Source: Chitinophagales bacterium (GTDB lineage: Bacteria; Bacteroidota; Bacteroidia; Chitinophagales; CAIODY01). From it: a stretch of 21,197 nucleotides of DNA. The translations under genes were made by a program, and so were the position numbers. Below the pieces are notes generated by a model that saw only the letters and a program-made list of their open reading frames with translations, was not told the origin of the DNA and ran no database searches. Location: the NCBI GenBank assembly GCA_023251415.1, contig JAHEYX010000009.1, positions 1-21,197 on the forward strand. The letters run 5' to 3'. This document shows, piece after piece, positions 7,673 through 15,500 of the stretch (positions within the stretch are counted from its first letter, which is position 1; every line of letters begins with the position of its first letter).

Positions 7673-8584
7673 ATGAAAACAATTATCGCCGGCGGGCAAG
7701 GTTTAATCGGAACAGCTGTTGCAAAGTACTTTAATTACTTGGGTGCCGATGTGGTATTATTAACACGTAACCCAACAACCCCACCTCCCTTTGCACGTTT
7801 GGTCAAATGGGACGGAGTAAACAGTGCTACCTGGACAAGCGAATTGGAAGGGGCCGATTTGGTGTTGAATTTATGTGGGCGAAGCATTAATTGCAATTTT
7901 ACTCCAGAAAATAAAGCGGCCATACTCCATTCAAGAATTCAACCTACAAACGCCTTAGGAAAAGCGATACAACAAACTGCTACACCCCCTAAAATGTGGA
8001 TCAATGCCTCTGCCGTTGGCATTTTCCCTGCTGATGAACACCGCTTGTGGAACGAAAATGACGTGGAGCGAAACACTGATTTTATTGGGCAAGTATGTGA
8101 AAAATGGGAAAATGAATTTAACGCATTGATTACACCGGCAACAACAAAACTTGTAGCACGTTTTGGAGTGGTTTTAGCAAATGAAGGAGGGGCATTTAAA
8201 AAATTGCACACCTTAGTAAAACTTGGTCAAGGCGGTAAACAAGGTAGCGGAAAGCAACTCTTTAGCTGGATTCATATAGCCGATGTTTGTAGCGCAATTT
8301 CATTTTTAATGCATCAAAAAGAACAATCCGGTGTTTATCACCTTACCGCACCGGAACCTTTATCGAATGCACAATTCATGGCAACATTACGAAAAGCTAT
8401 GCACATGCCTTTCGGTATTCCGGCGCCTGCTTTTTTAATACGATTAGGGGCTCCTATTTTAGGTATTGAACCGGAGCTTATCCTCAAAGGACAAGGAGTA
8501 CTGCCCACCCGTTTATTGCAAGAAGGCTTTGAATTTACGTATGATACAAGCGAAAAGGCATTAGCTGATTTATGCAAATCATAA
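7673..8584 (+). CDS. TIGR01777-type epimerase-like SDR protein (YfcH/SDR39U1 family)
   Basis: This 303-residue atypical extended short-chain dehydrogenase/reductase has the N-terminal dinucleotide loop GGQGLIG at 7-13 and a Rossmann half (NLCGRSIN near 65-72). NASAVGIF at 111-118 comes next, and a C-terminal DUF1731-like segment covers roughly 250-300 (GIPAPAFLIRLGAPILGIEPELIL, RLLQEGFEF). The family is widespread but its reaction is not settled, so no function beyond NAD(P)-binding is claimed. Family members generally have GYYG where this protein has GIFP, so F118 replaces a conserved Tyr. The start is the ATG at 7673, just after an A-rich leader. It is followed 87 bases later by rpiB on the same strand. 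Confidence 0.88.
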   Translation: MKTIIAGGQGLIGTAVAKYFNYLGADVVLLTRNPTTPPPFARLVKWDGVNSATWTSELEGADLVLNLCGRSINCNFTPENKAAILHSRIQPTNALGKAIQQTATPPKMWINASAVGIFPADEHRLWNENDVERNTDFIGQVCEKWENEFNALITPATTKLVARFGVVLANEGGAFKKLHTLVKLGQGGKQGSGKQLFSWIHIADVCSAISFLMHQKEQSGVYHLTAPEPLSNAQFMATLRKAMHMPFGIPAPAFLIRLGAPILGIEPELILKGQGVLPTRLLQEGFEFTYDTSEKALADLCKS

Positions 8585-8646
8585 TCACAACTTGAAGGCT
8601 GTGTAATAAATTGACAAAGGAAAGCGGTTAAAACAAAATACAATTA

Positions 8647-8654
8647 TAATTTTG
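8647..8654 (+). promoter_or_regulatory. Predicted -7 box for the rpiB-DUF4271-hemD unit
   Basis: TAATTTTG matches TAnnTTTG exactly and ends 17 bases before the rpiB ATG. No clear TTG sits at the -33 distance. It suggests that rpiB has its own promoter and is not only read through from the epimerase-like gene. Confidence 0.4.
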
Positions 8655-8671
8655 CATCAAAATAAACATTC

Positions 8672-9106
8672 ATGCAAATTATACCAATCGCTGCAGACCA
8701 TGCCGGCTACGAATTGAAAACATTTTTAATAACCGAATTAAGCAATAAAGGCTGGCTGTTCAAGGATTTTGGAACACATGATACGACTTCAATGGATTAT
8801 CCGGATGTTGTTCATCCTTTAGCCGTAAGCATCGAAGACAAAACATTTGAAAAAGGTATTTTAATTTGCGGTTCCGCACAAGGCGTAGCTATTACGGCTA
8901 ATCATCACCAAGGTATACGCGCTGCCGTATGTTGGCGAAATGAAATTGCTTCACTGGCACGTCAACATAATGATGCCAATATCATTTGCTTACCGGCCCG
9001 TTTTATTACTCCTCAAGATGCGTTGCAAATGGTTGAAACATTCTTCAGTACGGCATTTGAAGGTGGGCGTCACCAAAACAGAGTTAACAAAATGAAGGTT
9101 TGCTAA
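8672..9106 (+). CDS. rpiB: Ribose-5-phosphate isomerase B
   Basis: The 144-residue protein belongs to the RpiB/LacA-LacB family, which interconverts ribose-5-phosphate and ribulose-5-phosphate in the pentose phosphate pathway. Visible are AADHAG at 7-12 (sugar-binding Asp-His), GTH at 34-36, YPD at 43-45, the catalytic C66 in ICGSAQGVAITAN, H99 in ARQHNDAN, and R133/R137 in GGRHQNRV near the C-terminus for phosphate binding. The loop after the catalytic Cys reads GSAQG where the usual form is GSGxG or GTGxG, a mild variation. The stop TAA at 9104-9106 is directly followed by the ATG of the DUF4271 gene, which points to co-transcription and coupled translation. Confidence 0.93.
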   Translation: MQIIPIAADHAGYELKTFLITELSNKGWLFKDFGTHDTTSMDYPDVVHPLAVSIEDKTFEKGILICGSAQGVAITANHHQGIRAAVCWRNEIASLARQHNDANIICLPARFITPQDALQMVETFFSTAFEGGRHQNRVNKMKVC

Positions 9107-10066
9107 ATGAGAATTGGCCGGTTTTTAGCTTTTCTACTGCTCCTGCTTGCTGTGCTTTCAAAAGTGCATGCTGCCGGCGTTGACAGTTTGCGAAGAACCA
9201 ACTACCATCCAACCATTACACCCCTTATTGACACCAGTAACGGAATTCTTAACGATTGGCTCATGCCGCTCTCGGCTTTCGAAGACAGCATTAATCGCAG
9301 CAACTACTCCGGCGTTTACTACGACAGTTTGCGTTTGAAGCGATATGATTTAAGAAACTCAACTTTTGTGGTTCCTTATGAAAGTAAAGTTGAGCTGTTA
9401 ATGAAAAGGCCGATTCCTGTGGTAAACTGGTTGTTCTACTTATTGATTGCCCTTATCGTATTAGTGGTTTTAGTGAAAACATTTTTCACTAAATTCATGA
9501 ACGACATTTTTCGATCATTCTTGAATTTGCAAAACGCCTTGCAAACGCTTCGTCAACAAGATGTACAATTTTCATTGCCCGCCATTTTACTCATGGCTAA
9601 TTTTTATGTAGCAGCCGGACTCTTTGGGTTAATGTACTTCAAACAAGGCAGCCCTGCATTTAGTCATAAAGACATTTGGTTTTTGCCCTTGATTACGCTC
9701 GGAATTGGCGCCTTTTTTACTTGTAAAGTGATGTTGTACCGGCTAAGTATTATGCTTTTTGCCCCCAAAGGCGAGGTAAAAACAATAGTGTTAATGGATT
9801 TTATGATAGCTCAGGTTGTTGGCGTTTTACTATTACCGGCCTTGTTGATTATCGCCTATTCGCTTGAGCCCATGCGGCATTTGGCTTGGTATACCTTAAT
9901 TGGCTTACTTGGATTTATGATACTTTATCGCTATGTTTTAAGTTGGCGTATAGTAGGTAGTTATCTCTTTAGTAATGTTTTGCATTTTATTATCTATATT
10001 TGCAGCGTTGAAATTGCCCCTGTTTTGATTACAATTAAAGTTATTGACCTGTTTCTAAATCGATAA
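9107..10066 (+). CDS. DUF4271-type integral membrane protein
   Basis: The product is 319 residues with a signal peptide or signal anchor (about 1-22), a periplasmic stretch of about 80 residues, and six predicted membrane segments at about 108-127, 158-178, 191-211, 226-252, 259-277 and 291-314. This layout, and its place just upstream of a HemD-like gene, fit the Bacteroidota DUF4271 family, whose function is unknown. The ATG follows the rpiB stop with no gap. The HemD-like gene begins 33 bases downstream. Context (heme-pathway neighbour, membrane location) hints at a link with porphyrins or the envelope, but this is inference only. The family name is from recall and gene context. Confidence 0.8.
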   Translation: MRIGRFLAFLLLLLAVLSKVHAAGVDSLRRTNYHPTITPLIDTSNGILNDWLMPLSAFEDSINRSNYSGVYYDSLRLKRYDLRNSTFVVPYESKVELLMKRPIPVVNWLFYLLIALIVLVVLVKTFFTKFMNDIFRSFLNLQNALQTLRQQDVQFSLPAILLMANFYVAAGLFGLMYFKQGSPAFSHKDIWFLPLITLGIGAFFTCKVMLYRLSIMLFAPKGEVKTIVLMDFMIAQVVGVLLLPALLIIAYSLEPMRHLAWYTLIGLLGFMILYRYVLSWRIVGSYLFSNVLHFIIYICSVEIAPVLITIKVIDLFLNR

Positions 10067-10099
10067 TCGTTTTATTTCACCTTAAAACCACTTGTAACT

Positions 10100-10993
10100 G
10101 TGCCTACTGAAACTAAGAAAAAAGCTATTAAACGCCCGGTTGCTGCCACATCAAAATCACCAACAAAATCAACTCGGAGTTCTAAAAAATTACCCCCGGT
10201 ACCTCCAAAGCCCGTTTTTTATGGCTTAGATGGAGCTAAGATTAAAAAGATTTTGATTACCCAGCCTAAACCTGAGAATGACAAATCGCCCTATTTTGAT
10301 ATCGCGCGTCGTTACAAACTCAACATTGACTTTCGCCCGTTCTTCGAAATTCAAGGCATCACTGCCAAAGAATTCAGAAGATATCGCATCAGTTTGCATG
10401 ACTTTTCTGCTATCATCTTTACGAGTCGCAACTCCATCGATAACTTCTTTAGATTAAGTTCGGAATTGAAAATGATGATGAGCAGTGAAACAAAGTATTT
10501 TTGTACTACAGAGTCTATCGGTTTATACCTTCAAAAATTTATACAATACCGTAAACGTAAAGTGTTTTACGGCGATGGTACAACCAAAGATCTTTTGTCT
10601 ATTATTGCAAAGCACAAAGAAGGCGAGCGCTATTTATTGCCGCGTGGCGAATCACCAAACGTTGAAATTGCTAACTTTTTGCAAGCACAAAAATTTAATT
10701 ACCTCGAAACATTATTCTACCGCAATGTACCGTGCGTAATTAAAGATATTAAGGTAGATGAATATGATATGATGGTATTCTTTAGCCCTTCCGGTATCGA
10801 AGCTTTATCGAAAAACTTCCCTAAATTTAAACAAAAGGCCATTAAGTTTGGTGCATTTGGCCCCGCCACTTGTTTAGCTGTGAAAGATTCCGGCTTTGAA
10901 TTGCATCTGCCAGCACCTCAACCTACACTCCCTTCTATGTCTTCTGCTATTGAAGCGTACTTAAAGGAAAACAAAGTAGGCGGCAGCAAATAA
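10100..10993 (+). CDS. hemD: HemD-like uroporphyrinogen-III synthase with Lys/Pro/Ser-rich N-terminal extension
   Basis: The 297-residue protein should close and isomerise hydroxymethylbilane to uroporphyrinogen III in tetrapyrrole synthesis. The HemD fold is suggested by KILITQPKPENDKSPYFDIA at 50-69, AIIFTSRNSIDNF at 104-116, MVFFSPSGIEAL at 225-236, and GAFGPATCLAVKDSGF at 251-266, followed by PTLPSM. The start is a GTG at 10100; no in-frame ATG exists before the conserved core, which begins near residue 48. Residues 1-40 are a disordered basic tail (KKKAIKRP, SKSPTKSTRSSKK). HemD is poorly conserved and its catalysis does not depend on strict residues, so activity cannot be read from sequence. 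It probably lies in one operon with rpiB and the DUF4271 gene. Confidence 0.8.
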   Translation: MPTETKKKAIKRPVAATSKSPTKSTRSSKKLPPVPPKPVFYGLDGAKIKKILITQPKPENDKSPYFDIARRYKLNIDFRPFFEIQGITAKEFRRYRISLHDFSAIIFTSRNSIDNFFRLSSELKMMMSSETKYFCTTESIGLYLQKFIQYRKRKVFYGDGTTKDLLSIIAKHKEGERYLLPRGESPNVEIANFLQAQKFNYLETLFYRNVPCVIKDIKVDEYDMMVFFSPSGIEALSKNFPKFKQKAIKFGAFGPATCLAVKDSGFELHLPAPQPTLPSMSSAIEAYLKENKVGGSK

Positions 10994-11007
10994 TAAATTA
11001 ATTAAGG

Positions 11008-14000
11008 TTAGAAGTCGGTTGTAGCCGATAAGTAAGTTACCCGACTTTGAACCTGTCCATTGTCTACTCCCCAAGCATAATCTAAACGCAAGAAATAACC
11101 AAACAATAGCGTTCTAAATCCAAACCCATAACCGGAAATGATTGGATTTCTAAAATAGTTGACTTCTATAGTAACCGGTTCTTTAACAATTACATCGGTA
11201 AAGGATAAACGCGCCTTGTCGCTTAATGGCGATGGACCTACCCATGCACTTCCAATATCTGCAAATGGAATAAACTGAAAATTCTTAAAAAACTCACTCC
11301 GGATTGGGTTCTTGCTAAGTATGGCAAATACCGGAATACGCAATTCACTGTTGATGACAAAGTAATTACTGCCATTGCGCGCATTGTATCGGAATCCGCG
11401 TAAATTGGTTGCCAACGATTGAAAACCATAAGCACTCGGATTATTTACCGGATTAGCGGTGTTAAATTTATTGTTACTCAACGACCACCAAGCATCTACC
11501 CCACCTAAATAATACAACATCTTAGCCGTTCCAAACGAAGAACTCATCGCTAATCGATTAGCCCAAATCATCGAACGATAAACTTTAGTATAATGCCTGA
11601 AATCAAGACCAACAAAACCAAAATAATAACCTTTGGTCGTAAACAGGCGTTGGTATTCGCCAAAAACTTTGTAGCGCGTGCCGTTTAAAATATTTAAACC
11701 AATTTTACGGGTATTATCGTGTATATACTCCAATCGACCAATACCCCAATCTTCTTGGTATTTGTCGGTTTGCAAGGAAGCCACATCCGACGACAATAAA
11801 TCATAGCGGTCAATGCGTGCGGCCGTATATGCCGAAAAGTGCCTAAACTCATCAATAGGATAAGTGTACTTCCCTTCAAAATAATTTGTTTTATAACGTA
11901 CTTTATAACTGTTATCATTTAACCCCAATAAATTACTCAAAATATTGATGTTGGATTGGGAATTACGATAATAAGTAAATTGTTTATCCAAACGCTTTTT
12001 GTAGTTCGAATAGCGCAAGTAAAGCGCTAAAGAGCCGATATTCGATGGTATATTAAAGGCTCCGGAAATTACGTGATCCTCTAAAATATCTTTTACATCA
12101 ATACCGGTCCACATGGATATTGGCGGCACATCATAACTTGGCGTACCGTTAAACGGTTGATAGATGTGATTAAACAAGGTGCCTTTATCTAACTTACTGT
12201 AAATTTCGGTGGTGTACATTTTTGCACGATAAGGAATTACGCGTGTTTGCTTAAATACCGGTTCTTTAACAAATCGCGTTACGGTATCTTTTAAATAAAA
12301 AGCATTGGTATCCCATGGCATCACAAATTCACTTTGAAAAACAGCCCGAAATGTTTTGTTGTGTAATGTACTGTCGCTTGGCAATGGAGCAATGTCAGGT
12401 GCTGTATTTTCATTGGTAATTAATTCAACTTTTTGTTTATCCTCGGGCTTTAATGAGCGCTTACGAAATGTCGAATTATTTAAAACCATTTTCTCTTTTA
12501 ATACCACTGAATCCTTAACCGGAATTCGATAATAGACACGACGTCCATTTTCAAACAAGCTCTCCAAAACAAATTTGCCTTTTGGTGCTATCTCTTGGTA
12601 ATCGATATTATAGGCATAATTAGTAGCCGGATATAACTGAAAGGTATCCTTATAAATGGCTTGTAAGTGAATAGAGTCAACTAAACTATTCGGAACAGTT
12701 TTTAATGAATCCCGATTCGTGTAACGTGGATTGGTAACCACACTGTCTTTAAAATAAACAAGTGTATCAGTTCTTTTATAAACACTATCCAATAAAGCAT
12801 AATAGCGATTGTGAATCCCATTGGCATTGCTGATAAAACATAGCAATTGCCTGTTGTATTGCATTGGCAACGATTCTTCAAACAATGGAGTAGCGTAGAT
12901 GCGAGTTAGAGATTTCGAGTTTAGGTTGTAGAAAAACACATCGTAAGCTTTTACTTGCAACGTGGTGTCTTGCGTTTGTTTACGTAATGAATCTTTCTGC
13001 CGATTACTGGCAAATACAACTCCGCGTTTGCCATTTAAACTTACCACATGCGCTTGCTTATCATCCCATAAATCATCAGTAATAGCCGTGGTTTTACCAC
13101 TCTGTGGATTAAATAAATAAATATCAGAATATGCCGATTTGATGGCGGTCAACAATAACGTACTCTTATCAGGCCCCCATGATGCTTCAATAATTTTATT
13201 GAACGCCTCCATGCGTATGGTCTGCTTCTTTTTAGTATCCGTTTGATAAGTCAAGCAATAATTTACTTTACGTTTTATATAAAACACATACAACACTTTG
13301 CCGCTGTAATCCCACGTAAATACAGGGTTTTGTGCATCAACCGGTAACAAGGTGTTTTTCAAACCTAACTTTAAAATACGTTTGCCCCTTTTTTCTAGTT
13401 CTTGAACTACTACACGTATTTGACCTAACTCATTTGTTGAATAGGCAATGTATTTGCCGTCGGCAGAAATTTTAGCAGCCGAAAGATTGTATTTTTTTGA
13501 TGTATTTGTAGCTACCAAATACTTGTCGGCAGGTCGTTTGCGGTTTTTTAGCTCTGCCGCATACCGCTCTTTATAAAATTGAAACCACTCGTTGTAAGAT
13601 TCATTAACTCCTTTTCCCAATACAAACAAAAATCCGGACTCCATACTCCTGTTGATGCGTGTTATGTAAAGCAAATTGGCTATAGTACCGGCATCAAATT
13701 TTTCATGTACAAAATTCCAAAACGATAAGCCGGTAAAAGTAGCATCGAGCGCCTTTAAATCACTAAAGCTTTTAATGCTTTCATTATTGAACAAATCACG
13801 TAAGCGATTGTCGTCGCTAGTACTCCATGGAGCAGCAATATAAGCTACCAAACCATCCACATACCAATCCGGAAGGTTCAACAACACTGCATTTTGAACT
13901 ACTTCTTGTATGGTTGAACCAAACAAAATATTGTCCATTAATATTTTGGCAATTCCCTGTCTGATTTGAATATTTAAATGCGCATGGTCCCCGTCAAAAT

Positions 14001-14400
14001 AGACGAATATTTTATTGCCGATTACTTTAGTTACCCCACCGATATTGTACGACTCTTCTCCTTGTTCATAACCAACGTTACTTTGATTAAAATCGGATAA
14101 ATCACCAAACACCAATATTTCCATCTTGCCGCTGTATGCGTATTCCAACACTTGCTTAATTTCTTCCAAATCCTTTTCGGCTGATTGAACAACAAAACGT
14201 GCCAATGGACTTCCTCCGGTACTATAATAAGTTGTGAAATTGGCCGATTCATAATAAAACCAACTCATTTGCTTGTATTGTACACGGTTTTTGCCAAACA
14301 ACTCTTGTGTACTTTGTGCCATAATACTAGTGTACTGCCAACAAAACAGTACTGCTAAACAAAGCAACCGATAAAAAGCTACTACAGCCGATTTTCTCAC
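11008..14400 (-). CDS. Giant envelope protein: degenerate peptidase-MA-like domain, TolB-type beta-propeller, Omp85-like outer membrane barrel
   Basis: The 1130-residue protein has a signal peptide at 1-28 (ending SIMAQ) that requires the GTG start at 14398-14400. Residues about 45-290 resemble the peptidase-MA (gluzincin) scaffold: FTTYYSTGG near 55-63, IRQGIAKIL at 146-154 where HExxH is expected, and LNLPDWYVDGLVAYI at 174-188 matching the 'lPxWxxEGLA' third-ligand helix. All zinc ligands are lost (R147, Q148, A151, D182). Residues about 300-540 hold WD40/PD40-like TolB propeller blades (SADGKYIAYSTNE, FTWDYSGKVLYVF, SDIYLFNPQSGKTTAITDD). Residues about 780-1130 look like an Omp85 barrel: LRGFRYNARNG at 1000-1010, NSELRIPVF at 1018-1026, FADIGSAW, and GYGFGFRTLLFGYFLRLDYAWG at the end. 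The function is unknown; a role in outer-membrane assembly or export is inferred. It ends 14 bases from the convergent hemD stop. Confidence 0.82.
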   Translation of the reverse strand: MRKSAVVAFYRLLCLAVLFCWQYTSIMAQSTQELFGKNRVQYKQMSWFYYESANFTTYYSTGGSPLARFVVQSAEKDLEEIKQVLEYAYSGKMEILVFGDLSDFNQSNVGYEQGEESYNIGGVTKVIGNKIFVYFDGDHAHLNIQIRQGIAKILMDNILFGSTIQEVVQNAVLLNLPDWYVDGLVAYIAAPWSTSDDNRLRDLFNNESIKSFSDLKALDATFTGLSFWNFVHEKFDAGTIANLLYITRINRSMESGFLFVLGKGVNESYNEWFQFYKERYAAELKNRKRPADKYLVATNTSKKYNLSAAKISADGKYIAYSTNELGQIRVVVQELEKRGKRILKLGLKNTLLPVDAQNPVFTWDYSGKVLYVFYIKRKVNYCLTYQTDTKKKQTIRMEAFNKIIEASWGPDKSTLLLTAIKSAYSDIYLFNPQSGKTTAITDDLWDDKQAHVVSLNGKRGVVFASNRQKDSLRKQTQDTTLQVKAYDVFFYNLNSKSLTRIYATPLFEESLPMQYNRQLLCFISNANGIHNRYYALLDSVYKRTDTLVYFKDSVVTNPRYTNRDSLKTVPNSLVDSIHLQAIYKDTFQLYPATNYAYNIDYQEIAPKGKFVLESLFENGRRVYYRIPVKDSVVLKEKMVLNNSTFRKRSLKPEDKQKVELITNENTAPDIAPLPSDSTLHNKTFRAVFQSEFVMPWDTNAFYLKDTVTRFVKEPVFKQTRVIPYRAKMYTTEIYSKLDKGTLFNHIYQPFNGTPSYDVPPISMWTGIDVKDILEDHVISGAFNIPSNIGSLALYLRYSNYKKRLDKQFTYYRNSQSNINILSNLLGLNDNSYKVRYKTNYFEGKYTYPIDEFRHFSAYTAARIDRYDLLSSDVASLQTDKYQEDWGIGRLEYIHDNTRKIGLNILNGTRYKVFGEYQRLFTTKGYYFGFVGLDFRHYTKVYRSMIWANRLAMSSSFGTAKMLYYLGGVDAWWSLSNNKFNTANPVNNPSAYGFQSLATNLRGFRYNARNGSNYFVINSELRIPVFAILSKNPIRSEFFKNFQFIPFADIGSAWVGPSPLSDKARLSFTDVIVKEPVTIEVNYFRNPIISGYGFGFRTLLFGYFLRLDYAWGVDNGQVQSRVTYLSATTDF

Positions 14401-14542
14401 GTTAGGGAGTTTATTTTTTTCTGAACAGATAAAATTACAGATTATTTTGAATCTGCAATGATTTTATAGGGCTTTAAACCTATATTATCGCTTAATTAAA
14501 GAGGATATTTTGTAACTTGCAGTTGCATTTAGCACATTAGTT
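14401..14542. promoter_or_regulatory. Divergent regulatory region with two dyads
   Basis: This 142-base gap separates the divergent barrel-protein and YciO-type genes. It holds a one-mismatch -7 box on the minus strand (TAATTTTA, 14430-14437) and TAACTTG on the plus strand (14513-14519), a shortened form of TAnnTTTG 23 bases before the ATG at 14543. Between them are two inverted repeats: CAGATT/AATCTG (14438-14443 and 14450-14455) and TATAGG/CCTATA (14465-14470 and 14479-14484). Confidence 0.35.
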
Positions 14543-15169
14543 ATGATTTTAGCTATACATCCCGATAATCCTGATAAACGAAAAATCAAACAAGTAGCCG
14601 ATTTACTTCGAAATGGCGGAATTGTTATCTATCCTACCGATACCGTTTATGGATTAGCTTGTGACATTATGAATAAAGAGGCCATAGAAAAAATTTGTCG
14701 CCAAAAGGGCATCAACCCCGAAAAGCACAATTTAACCATGATGTGCAGTTCGATAAGCCAGCTTACCGATTACGCCTTACAAATTGATAATCGTATTTTT
14801 CACATCATTAAAAATCTGATTCCCGGACCATACACGTTTATTCTTCAAGCCGGAAAAGAAGTTCCGAAGCTGTTTAAGAACAAAAAGAAAACAATGGGGG
14901 TGCGTATTCCGGATAATAAAATTTGCCAAGCCTTAATTGCTGAATTAGGCAATCCTATTTTTTCATCCTCGATTCATGAAGACGATGAAATAATTGATTA
15001 TTTTACTGATCCGGACCTTATTCATGAACAAAAAGGTCATTTGGCCGATTTGGTTATTGATGGAGGCTCCGGAGGCAATGTACCTTCCTCAGTTATCGAT
15101 TGTACAACGTTTCCGGTCACTATTATTAGGGAAGGTTTAGGCCGTTTAGATCAATTCGACATTCGGTAG
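14543..15169 (+). CDS. Sua5/YciO/YrdC-family protein, YciO-type
   Basis: This 208-residue protein has the YrdC fold that binds ATP, threonine and bicarbonate in threonylcarbamoyl-AMP synthases, the first step of t6A tRNA modification. Landmarks are IHPDNPDKRKIKQ at 5-17, GGIVIYPTDTVYGLACDI at 25-42, KHNLTMMCSS at 61-70, GPYTFIL at 95-101, KKKTMGVRIPDN at 114-125, SSSI at 141-144, and VIREGLG-like IIREGLG at 194-200. The opening IHPDNP...R and the KHNLTMMC segment match E. coli YciO more closely than TsaC (YrdC) as I recall those sequences. Whether this copy makes threonylcarbamoyl-AMP in the cell is therefore open. Its stop abuts the stop of the small convergent gene at 15170. Confidence 0.88.
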   Translation: MILAIHPDNPDKRKIKQVADLLRNGGIVIYPTDTVYGLACDIMNKEAIEKICRQKGINPEKHNLTMMCSSISQLTDYALQIDNRIFHIIKNLIPGPYTFILQAGKEVPKLFKNKKKTMGVRIPDNKICQALIAELGNPIFSSSIHEDDEIIDYFTDPDLIHEQKGHLADLVIDGGSGGNVPSSVIDCTTFPVTIIREGLGRLDQFDIR

Positions 15170-15415
15170 TTAACGGTGATGTCGTTTGCTGCGTTGACGT
15201 GCACGATGCCGCATACGCCTTTTCATTTTTCGCATTTCTCTTGCTTCCTTGTCAGAAGACCGAAACGTTTCATCCACCTGCTGTTGCGTCTTATGATTAG
15301 TTTGATCTGTTTTTGCTGCATTCCCTTTTCGATGTGATTTACCGCCAGCAGGTTGCTGAGCAATAGCTACATGAAAAAGAGAGGCAAAAAATAAAAGGGA
15401 TAAAACACGTTTCAT
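15170..15415 (-). CDS. Small secreted, strongly basic protein
   Basis: I do not recognise this 81-residue product. It has a clean signal peptide (MKRVLSLLFFASLFHVAIAQ, 1-20). A polar Gln/Lys/Ser stretch follows (21-50), then a highly basic tail with Met-Arg-Lys repeats from about 55 to 81 (KMKRRMRHRARQRSKRHHR), nearly half Arg/Lys/His. It should be exported to the periplasm or outside, where the tail could bind nucleic acid, lipopolysaccharide or another polyanion; this is inference from composition. Support for it being real: ATG start, signal peptide, its fit between neighbours (stop abutting the YciO-type stop), and a near-match -7 box (GAACTTTG, 15434-15441 minus) 18 bases upstream. Confidence 0.7.
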   Translation of the reverse strand: MKRVLSLLFFASLFHVAIAQQPAGGKSHRKGNAAKTDQTNHKTQQQVDETFRSSDKEAREMRKMKRRMRHRARQRSKRHHR

Positions 15416-15500
15416 AAATTGCTAATTATTTTGCAAAGTTCGCTTTTTTTAAGTGTAAAGGCAAAAAGAAATTTACTTTTGCAGCCTACAATGCAATACT
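15416..15500. promoter_or_regulatory. Compact divergent promoters for the basic protein and the glyoxalase-II-like gene
   Basis: In 85 bases there is TACTTTTG on the plus strand (15474-15481, exact TAnnTTTG), ending 19 bases before the ATG at 15501, and GAACTTTG on the minus strand (15434-15441, one mismatch), 18 bases before the ATG at 15415. Both boxes are followed by GCA. Their -33 regions must overlap, so the two promoters may compete. Confidence 0.45.

Noticed and set aside
8338..8643. 101-codon minus-strand frame
   Set aside because: It is mostly antisense to the conserved C-terminal part of the epimerase-like gene and shows no family features.
10994..11007. Possible terminator between hemD and the giant barrel protein gene
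   Set aside because: Only 14 AT-rich bases with TTAATTAA and no GC stem; too short for an intrinsic terminator.
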